In this document: positions 58,721-64,000 of the stretch, one piece after another
Layout of the letters: every line of letters starts with the position of its first letter
Numbering within the stretch: position 1 is the first letter of the stretch
NCBI RefSeq assembly: GCF_900637055.1
Contig: NZ_LR134338.1
Span: 6,101,501 to 6,165,500 of the forward strand
Length of the DNA stretch: 64,000 nucleotides
Source of the DNA: Brevibacillus brevis
GTDB lineage: Bacteria > Bacillota > Bacilli > Brevibacillales > Brevibacillaceae
Reading direction: 5' to 3'
The notes under the pieces: model-generated
Told to the model about the DNA's origin: nothing
The model's database searches: none
The model's input: only the letters and a program-made list of their open reading frames with translations
Made by a program: the position numbers and the translations under genes

Positions 58721-59863
58721 CTACTCTTTTAGCAGGAAATTGCTGATCACGACACGTTGGATTTCATTTGTTCCTTCATAGATTTGTGTAATTTTGGCAT
58801 CACGCATGAAGCGCTCCACAGGATACTCCCGCGTATAGCCGTAACCGCCGAAAACTTGAACAGCCTCGGTTGTTACTTCCATTGCTGTATCCCCCGCAAA
58901 TACTTTGGACATCGCAGATGCTTTGCCATAGGGTAGACCTTGATCTTCCAGCCACGCTGCTTGGTAAGTGAGCAAACGGGATGCCTCGATCTTGGTAGCC
59001 ATATCTGCCAGCTTGAACTGGATTGCCTGCAAGGATGCGATTGGTTTGCCGAACTGATTGCGTTCTTTGGCATAGTTCCGCGCATGCTCGTATGCACCCT
59101 GTGCAATTCCCAATGCTTGAGCGGCGATACCGTTTCTTCCACCGTCCAACGTCATCATCGCGATCTTGAAGCCTTGGCCTTCTTCGCCCAGTCTATTCTC
59201 TACCGGCACGCGCACATCTTCAAAATTGACCGCAAGTGTTGGCGAGGAACGGATACCCAGCTTTTTCTCCTTTTTCCCCATCGTGAATCCGTCCATGCCT
59301 TTTTCAACGATGAAAGCAGTGATCCCTTTATGCTTCAACTCTGGTTGGGTGACCGCAAATACGATGTAGATTTCTGCTTCACCCGCATTGGTAATGAAGA
59401 TTTTGGTACCATTTAAAATGTAGTGATCGCCATCGCGTACGGCTGTCGTGCGCATTCCAGCAGAATCGGAGCCAGATCCCGCCTCGGTCAAACAGTACGC
59501 ACCCATCTTCTTGCCTTCTGCTAATGGACGCAAAAACTTTTGCTTTTGCTCCTCTGTCCCGAATTTGTAAATCGGCCAGCTCGCCAAGGAAACATGTGCG
59601 GACAGTGTCACACCAATAGAGGCATCCACACGGGAGAGTTCTTCCACTGCAATGACGTAGCTCAGGTAATCTGCACCTGCTCCGCCGTATTGTTCCGGCC
59701 AAGGAATTCCTGTCAGTCCAAGCTCAGCCATTTGCTCAAAAATGGAACGATCAAAGCACTCTTCTTCATCGCGCTCGGCTGCTGTCGGAGCTACTTGATT
59801 CTCTGCAAAGTCGCGAATCATTTTGCGCATCATGTCATGTTCTTCGGTCAGTTGGAAATTCAT
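58721..59863 (-). CDS. acyl-CoA dehydrogenase
   Basis: FAD enzyme that introduces the 2,3-double bond in acyl-CoA. 380 residues from the ATG at 59863 (GGGGGAG eight bases upstream). N-terminal helical part, FAD-contact segments [22 protein letters not shown] and [34 protein letters not shown] (catalytic Glu in YEGT). Paralogue of the next gene at 59896; a short- or branched-chain substrate is likely from the context. Confidence 0.93.
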   Translation of the reverse strand: MNFQLTEEHDMMRKMIRDFAENQVAPTAAERDEEECFDRSIFEQMAELGLTGIPWPEQYGGAGADYLSYVIAVEELSRVDASIGVTLSAHVSLASWPIYKFGTEEQKQKFLRPLAEGKKMGAYCLTEAGSGSDSAGMRTTAVRDGDHYILNGTKIFITNAGEAEIYIVFAVTQPELKHKGITAFIVEKGMDGFTMGKKEKKLGIRSSPTLAVNFEDVRVPVENRLGEEGQGFKIAMMTLDGGRNGIAAQALGIAQGAYEHARNYAKERNQFGKPIASLQAIQFKLADMATKIEASRLLTYQAAWLEDQGLPYGKASAMSKVFAGDTAMEVTTEAVQVFGGYGYTREYPVERFMRDAKITQIYEGTNEIQRVVISNFLLKE

Positions 59864-59895
59864 ATGAATCACTCCCCCATGTGTTCTTCGTTTGT

Positions 59896-61041
59896 CTATG
59901 AATCAGCAAGCAAATGCTTGGCGATAACGATTCGCTGAATTTCGTTGGTTCCCTCATAGATTTGGGTTACTTTCGCATCCCGGAATAGACGCTCTACCGG
60001 ATATTCTCTCGTGTAGCCATAGCCGCCAAAGATTTGCACGGCCTCTGTCGCGAGCTCCATTGCGGAGTCTGTGGCAAAACGCTTTGCCATCGAGGCTTCC
60101 ATTCCACAAGCAATTCCTTGACTGCGCAGCCACGCCGCTCGGTATACCAGCAACCGGGCTATTTCTGCTTTCGTCGCCATGTCAGCCAGCTTGAAGGCGA
60201 TGGCTTGCTGCTTGCCAATCGATTGTCCGAACTGTTTGCGTTCCCGCGCGTACTCTGTCGCGTACTGGACTGCGGCCTCGGCAATGCCAAGGGCTTGGGC
60301 AGCAATCCCGATTCGACCAGAATCCAAATTCGCCATCGCGATACAGAAGCCTTCCCCTTCCTGCCCCAGCAGGTTGGCAGCCGGTACACGCGCATTGTCG
60401 AATACGAGCTCTGTCGTATAGGAACCGTGAAGTCCCATCTTCTTTTCCTTTTTCCCAACCGTAAAGCCCGGTGTATCCTTGTCTACAATAAAGGCCGATA
60501 TTCCCTTGGTTCCTTTCGCCGAGTCGGTAACGGCAAACGCGATATACGTATCTGCTTCTCCGCCGTTCGTGATGAACACTTTGTTTCCGTTCAGGATGTA
60601 TTCATCATCTTTTTTCACGGCTGTGGTTCGGATACTGCTCGCATCAGAACCTGCATGCGGCTCGGTCAAGGCAAAAGCCCCGAGGTATTCCCCACTCGCA
60701 AGCTTGGTCACGTATTTGCGTTTTTGCTCCTCGGTACCGAAGTAGAGAATCGGGTTCGTCCCGACAGAGGTATGCACGGACAGAATGACGCCTACAGTCG
60801 CACTCACCTTGGAAATCTCGTGAATGGCCAAAATGTAGGAAATAAAGTCCGCTCCTGCTCCTCCCCACTCTTCGGCGATCGGAATGCCCATGAGCCCCAT
60901 CTCGCCCATTTTTTTGAGGATCTGACGCGGGAACTGGTCCGTCTCTTCCATCACCGGGACGAAAGGTGCGATCTCTTTCTGGGCAAAGTCTCGCACCATG
61001 CGGCGCATCATCTCTTGCTCTTCGTTCAATCGGAAATCCAT
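59896..61041 (-). CDS. acyl-CoA dehydrogenase (second copy)
   Basis: 381 residues; motifs as in the neighbour: [22 protein letters not shown] and [34 protein letters not shown]. The two paralogues lie head to tail, 32 bases apart, and differ throughout, so they probably have different chain-length or branching preferences. Similar to AcdA/MmgC of Bacillus. Confidence 0.93.
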   Translation of the reverse strand: MDFRLNEEQEMMRRMVRDFAQKEIAPFVPVMEETDQFPRQILKKMGEMGLMGIPIAEEWGGAGADFISYILAIHEISKVSATVGVILSVHTSVGTNPILYFGTEEQKRKYVTKLASGEYLGAFALTEPHAGSDASSIRTTAVKKDDEYILNGNKVFITNGGEADTYIAFAVTDSAKGTKGISAFIVDKDTPGFTVGKKEKKMGLHGSYTTELVFDNARVPAANLLGQEGEGFCIAMANLDSGRIGIAAQALGIAEAAVQYATEYARERKQFGQSIGKQQAIAFKLADMATKAEIARLLVYRAAWLRSQGIACGMEASMAKRFATDSAMELATEAVQIFGGYGYTREYPVERLFRDAKVTQIYEGTNEIQRIVIAKHLLADS

Positions 61042-61072
61042 GTCCGTCCTACCTTTCTGCGAAAATCATCGG

Positions 61073-61924
61073 TTAGCTATACACGTAGAAACCACGACCG
61101 GATTTTTTGCCTAACCATCCTGCTTTGACGTACTTGCGCAGCAACGGGCATGGGCGGTATTTCGAATCACCGAACCCTTCGTGCAGTACCTCCATAATGT
61201 AGAGGCAAGTATCCAGCCCGATGAAATCAGCCAGCTGAAGCGGCCCCATCGGATGGTTCATGCCCAGTTTCATGACTTCATCGATCGCTTCCGGTGTTGC
61301 AACTCCTTCGTACACACAATAAATCGCTTCATTCAGCATTGGCATCAGTACCCGATTGGACACAAAACCAGGGAAATCGTTGACGCTCACGGGTACCTTG
61401 CTCATTTGCTTGGACAAATCTTCTGTCAGCTGATAAACCTCGTCGGCTGTTTGCAGGCCGCGGATGATCTCAACCAGCTTCATCACGGGAACCGGGTTCA
61501 TGAAGTGCATCCCGATTACTTTTTCCGGGCGCTTCGTAACTGCCGCGATCTCGGTAATCGGCAGTGAGGATGTATTGCTCGCGAGCACCGTATGCGGCGG
61601 ACATACCTCGTCCAGCTTGGAAAAGATTTGCGTTTTAACCGCCATGTTTTCTGTCACCGCTTCTACCACAAAATCTGCTTCAGACGCATCTGCCAGATCA
61701 GTAGACAGCGTCAAACGCCCGAGAATCGCTTCCTTTTCCGCTTCGCTGAGCTTGCCTTTTTCCACGTTGCGCGACAAGTTTTTTGCAATCGTAGCCAGGC
61801 CGCGTTCCACAAACGCCTGCTGGACGTCGTTCAAAAAAACGCGAAAGCCAGCCTGCGCCGCTACTTGGGCAATCCCGCTGCCCATCTGTCCTGCCCCGAT
61901 GACCATAATGGTTTGTACGTTCAT
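61073..61924 (-). CDS. 3-hydroxybutyryl-CoA dehydrogenase
   Basis: Oxidises 3-hydroxyacyl-CoA with NAD(P). 283 residues: Rossmann motif [16 protein letters not shown], catalytic His in [19 protein letters not shown], and the C-terminal [14 protein letters not shown]-like segment ([11 protein letters not shown]) typical of Hbd/MmgB. Between the thiolase and the dehydrogenases in one operon. Confidence 0.94.
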   Translation of the reverse strand: MNVQTIMVIGAGQMGSGIAQVAAQAGFRVFLNDVQQAFVERGLATIAKNLSRNVEKGKLSEAEKEAILGRLTLSTDLADASEADFVVEAVTENMAVKTQIFSKLDEVCPPHTVLASNTSSLPITEIAAVTKRPEKVIGMHFMNPVPVMKLVEIIRGLQTADEVYQLTEDLSKQMSKVPVSVNDFPGFVSNRVLMPMLNEAIYCVYEGVATPEAIDEVMKLGMNHPMGPLQLADFIGLDTCLYIMEVLHEGFGDSKYRPCPLLRKYVKAGWLGKKSGRGFYVYS

Positions 61925-61939
61925 GCAAAAAGGCCTCCC

Positions 61940-63118
61940 TTACTCTACTTTAATCAAGATGGCGTCACCCTGTGCGGCACCACTGCAAATTGCCGCGACT
62001 CCCAAACCGCCGCCTCGTCTTTTCAATTCATAGGCGAGGTGCATAATAATCCGAGCACCACTCGCACCAATCGGGTGTCCGAGCGCAATCGCTCCCCCGT
62101 TTACATTCACTTTCTCTTCGTCCCACCCGACGATTTTGCCACTGGTCAAAATGACAGCAGCGAAGGCTTCATTCACCTCGAACAAATCGATTTCAGATAG
62201 GGAAACTCCCGTCTTTTCCAAGAGCTTGTTGATCGCAAGCCCCGGAGTTGTCGCGATATAAGGAGCCTCTGCGCCGACCGCGGCGTGTCCCAGTATCGTG
62301 GCGAGCGGCTTGATGCCCAGCTCTTGTGCTTTCGCGTCTGACATCAGTACCATCGCTGCTGCTCCGTCGTTGATCCCCGGTGCATTGCCTGCCGTGATCG
62401 TTCCGTCCTTTTTGTACACAGGTGGCAGCTTCGCCAATCCTTCTTTGGAGGTATCCGGGCGCGGCCCTTCATCGACATTTACTTGCAGTGCCTCCCCTTT
62501 TCTTTGCGGGATGGACACCGAGACAAGCTCGTCAGCAAAAAGTCCTTTTTCCATCGCTTGTGCGGCTCTCTGCTGGCTGCGTAGCGCCCACGCATCCTGC
62601 TCTTCTCGCGTAATCCCGTTCTCTTCTGCCACATTGCTGCCATGAACAGCCATCGGTACTTGATCAAACGGACAAGTGAGACCGTCGTACATCATGAGAT
62701 CGCGAACCGTTGCATCTCCCATCCGCATTCCGTATCTGGCATCCGGCAATGCATACGGTGCGTTGCTCATGCTCTCCATGCCGCCCGCGACGATGATTTC
62801 TCCGTCCCCTGCGCGAATGATCTGGTCCCCCATCGTCACTGCACGCATCCCGGATGCACATACTTTGTTGATCGTCTCACTCGCTACATTCCACGGTAGT
62901 CCAGCTTTGCGTGCCGCCTGACGAGATGGCACCTGACCCGCACCTGCCTGCAAAACCATGCCCATGATCACTTCGTCCACCTGATCGCCGGAAATGCCAG
63001 CGCGCTCTACCGCTTCCTTGATTACAACGGAGCCGAGCTCTACTGCCGATAGCGCTTTCAAAGCTCCGCCAAACTTACCAAACGGGGTACGCGCTGCCCC
63101 TACAATGACTGTTTTCAT
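61940..63118 (-). CDS. acetyl-CoA C-acyltransferase (thiolase), first gene of the acyl-CoA operon
   Basis: 392 residues from the ATG at 63118 (GGAGGT six bases upstream); the longer frame to 63226 runs over the promoter and operator. Active-site Cys87 in [17 protein letters not shown], His in [19 protein letters not shown], second Cys in [11 protein letters not shown]. The order thiolase - hydroxyacyl dehydrogenase - acyl-CoA dehydrogenase recalls mmgABC of B. subtilis. Second thiolase of the window, distinct from 15961-17151. Confidence 0.94.
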   Translation of the reverse strand: MKTVIVGAARTPFGKFGGALKALSAVELGSVVIKEAVERAGISGDQVDEVIMGMVLQAGAGQVPSRQAARKAGLPWNVASETINKVCASGMRAVTMGDQIIRAGDGEIIVAGGMESMSNAPYALPDARYGMRMGDATVRDLMMYDGLTCPFDQVPMAVHGSNVAEENGITREEQDAWALRSQQRAAQAMEKGLFADELVSVSIPQRKGEALQVNVDEGPRPDTSKEGLAKLPPVYKKDGTITAGNAPGINDGAAAMVLMSDAKAQELGIKPLATILGHAAVGAEAPYIATTPGLAINKLLEKTGVSLSEIDLFEVNEAFAAVILTSGKIVGWDEEKVNVNGGAIALGHPIGASGARIIMHLAYELKRRGGGLGVAAICSGAAQGDAILIKVE

Positions 63119-63165
63119 CGAATGACCTCCATTCGGATGGTGTTTCACATCAACAAAAACTAAAT

Positions 63166-63183
63166 TGATCGAGCGTTCGTTCA
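63166..63183 (-). promoter_or_regulatory. probable TetR operator, site 2
   Basis: TGATCGAGCGTTCGTTCA is an imperfect palindrome (TGAACGA.ACGC.TCGATCA on the minus strand). It lies about 8-25 bases downstream of the expected transcription start of the thiolase operon, a position typical for a repressor. It shares the AACGCTC core with site 1. Confidence 0.6.
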
Positions 63184-63197
63184 CTTTGCATACTTTT

Positions 63198-63226
63198 ATT
63201 TTGCCGTCTTCCGTACGAATAGTCAA
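63198..63226 (-). promoter_or_regulatory. promoter of the acyl-CoA operon
   Basis: On the minus strand TTGACT and CAAAAT are 17 bases apart, about 80 bases before the thiolase ATG and directly upstream of operator site 2. Confidence 0.7.
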
Positions 63227-63234
63227 TCAATAAT

Positions 63235-63278
63235 GAAAAAAAGAACAGCCTGACTTTTGTGAGAGTCAGGCTGTTCTT
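63235..63278 (-). terminator. terminator of the gene at 63286
   Basis: On the minus strand AAGAACAGCCTGAC pairs with GTCAGGCTGTTCTT, a perfect 14-base stem with a ten-base loop, followed by TTTTTC. Confidence 0.9.
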
Positions 63279-63285
63279 GCTGCTG

Positions 63286-63993
63286 CTACGGTCTCCATCT
63301 TATTTTCCAGATACCCTGGTCGTCTTGCCGCATGATATATCCCGTTGTCTCGTGGCTTTTATTCTTGTACTCAGTCCAGACAATGGTTTCGTCGTCATTA
63401 TATTCAACCCAAATTTTGCTCCCCATCTCAATCATTTTTTTACTGCCTCTCCAGATACTTCGTTCTCTAGCCGGATCTTTCTTCACTTCTTCCAAATATT
63501 GCTCCAACGTCGGCTTCACTACGCCTTCATCCACGATACGCAAGGCGTACTGCATTTCGAGCTGCCCATCTTGCACTGCTCTTACATAAAGCTTCACGAT
63601 GTCAATCGGAGACAGCCCACGCAATAGCTCATCCTTTTTTTCATACATGTAATTGTAGTAACGATCTTCTTCCCCCGGCTTTAAATCGAATATAGACGGA
63701 GGAGCAGGTGTCTCGGTACCATCTTGATTGACATTCACGATATCTTCTTGGACAGTTCCGTTGCTGTTCAATTTGAAAAGATAAACGTCTTTGCCTTGGA
63801 CATAGCTCAAGGAATACCAATATAGCTTTTTATCCTTCCATCCCACTAATAGCTCCAAGCCCACGTCTCTTTTTAACAGACCTTCTCCCTCGATCATCGC
63901 CCAGTCTTTTCGCTGATATCCTTCTTTTGCGAAAATAGAATAGCCCCAGTACTCTTCTGCGCCATCATCCCCGCCTCCACCATAATCGTCCAT
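63286..63993 (-). CDS. unrecognised protein, possibly 5'-truncated by the window edge
   Basis: I do not recognise this 235-residue protein. The first ATG is seven bases from the window end with no upstream stop or ribosome site visible, so the true start is probably outside. The visible N-terminus is Gly/Asp-rich (MDDYGGGGDDGAEEYWGY). It has no membrane helix; it is rich in Tyr, Trp, Lys and Glu, with SPIDIVKLYVRAVQDGQLEMQYAL and ending GYIMRQDDQGIWKIRWRP, which resembles the DUF4829/NTF2-like ends of secreted Bacillales proteins. A signal peptide could lie beyond the edge. Confidence 0.6.
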   Translation of the reverse strand: MDDYGGGGDDGAEEYWGYSIFAKEGYQRKDWAMIEGEGLLKRDVGLELLVGWKDKKLYWYSLSYVQGKDVYLFKLNSNGTVQEDIVNVNQDGTETPAPPSIFDLKPGEEDRYYNYMYEKKDELLRGLSPIDIVKLYVRAVQDGQLEMQYALRIVDEGVVKPTLEQYLEEVKKDPARERSIWRGSKKMIEMGSKIWVEYNDDETIVWTEYKNKSHETTGYIMRQDDQGIWKIRWRP

Positions 63994-64000
63994 GACTGTG

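Noticed and set aside
63118-63226. Longer start for the second thiolase
   Set aside because: That stretch covers the -35/-10 and operator, and GGAGGT precedes the ATG at 63118.

Overview
The window looks like a chromosomal segment of a Brevibacillus-type, spore-forming Gram-positive bacterium (Bacillales, Paenibacillaceae). Supporting signs are Spo0F, SpoIIR and a YhcN/YlaJ sporulation lipoprotein, a secreted S-layer-homology protein, Gram-positive Shine-Dalgarno sites, and a gene order that follows the Bacillus subtilis rpoE-pyrG-spo0F-fba-tal-murAB-glpX-rho-rpmE-tdk-prfA-prmC-spoIIR-ywl-glyA-upp-atp backbone. Genus assignment is inference. Nearly every gene is on the minus strand; only a DUF3298-like secreted protein (35905-36702) and an Amj-type lipid II flippase (51050-51844) are on the plus strand. 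I found no rRNA, tRNA, CRISPR array, insertion sequence or prophage.

Layout, left to right (transcription runs right to left). 1-7225: a complex I operon nuoA-B-C-D-H-I-J-K-L (nuoL cut by the window edge) without nuoE/F/G, whose NuoC carries a long Ala/Lys-rich N-terminal extension. 7518-8258: an unrecognised protein. 8480-15831: the complete F1Fo ATP synthase operon (atpZ-like, I, B, E, F, H, A, G, D, C). 15961-17151: a thiolase. 17301-19289: one open frame that joins an AraC regulator to a siderophore-binding lipoprotein, with a promoter, a Fur-like box, a ribosome site and a lipobox all inside it. 19390-25249: biotin operon bioA-D-B-F-H-C behind a BirA operator. 25355-25575: an unidentified rod-like structured element. 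25673-28837: a secreted NAGPA-domain protein with three SLH repeats. 29060-42768: wecB, upp, glyA, ywlG, rpiB, ywlE, mntP, ywlC, the DUF3298-like gene, spoIIR, prmC, prfA, yhcN-like, tdk, a photolyase and rpmE. 42875-45113: a radical SAM protein of unknown role and a LysM/M23 peptidase. 45189-50878: rho, glpX, murA, fsa/tal, fba and spo0F. 51050-54286: amj, pyrG with a leader attenuator, and rpoE. 54544-63118: a branched-chain/fatty acyl-CoA cluster (icmF, a TetR regulator, two acyl-CoA dehydrogenases, hydroxyacyl-CoA dehydrogenase, thiolase). 63286-end: an unrecognised, possibly partial gene.

The genes are mainly core: energy conversion (complex I and ATP synthase next to each other), central carbon and wall precursors (fba, tal, glpX, murA), nucleotide salvage and synthesis (upp, tdk, pyrG), translation termination (prfA, prmC) and sporulation signalling. 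The less ordinary items are the AraC/lipoprotein frame, the structured element near bioA, the NuoC extension, an AtpZ-like gene whose only good start is CTG, the pyrG attenuator, and a shared palindrome that suggests the TetR protein controls both itself and the acyl-CoA operon. I did not see a wholly new multi-gene system; these are the candidates worth testing.
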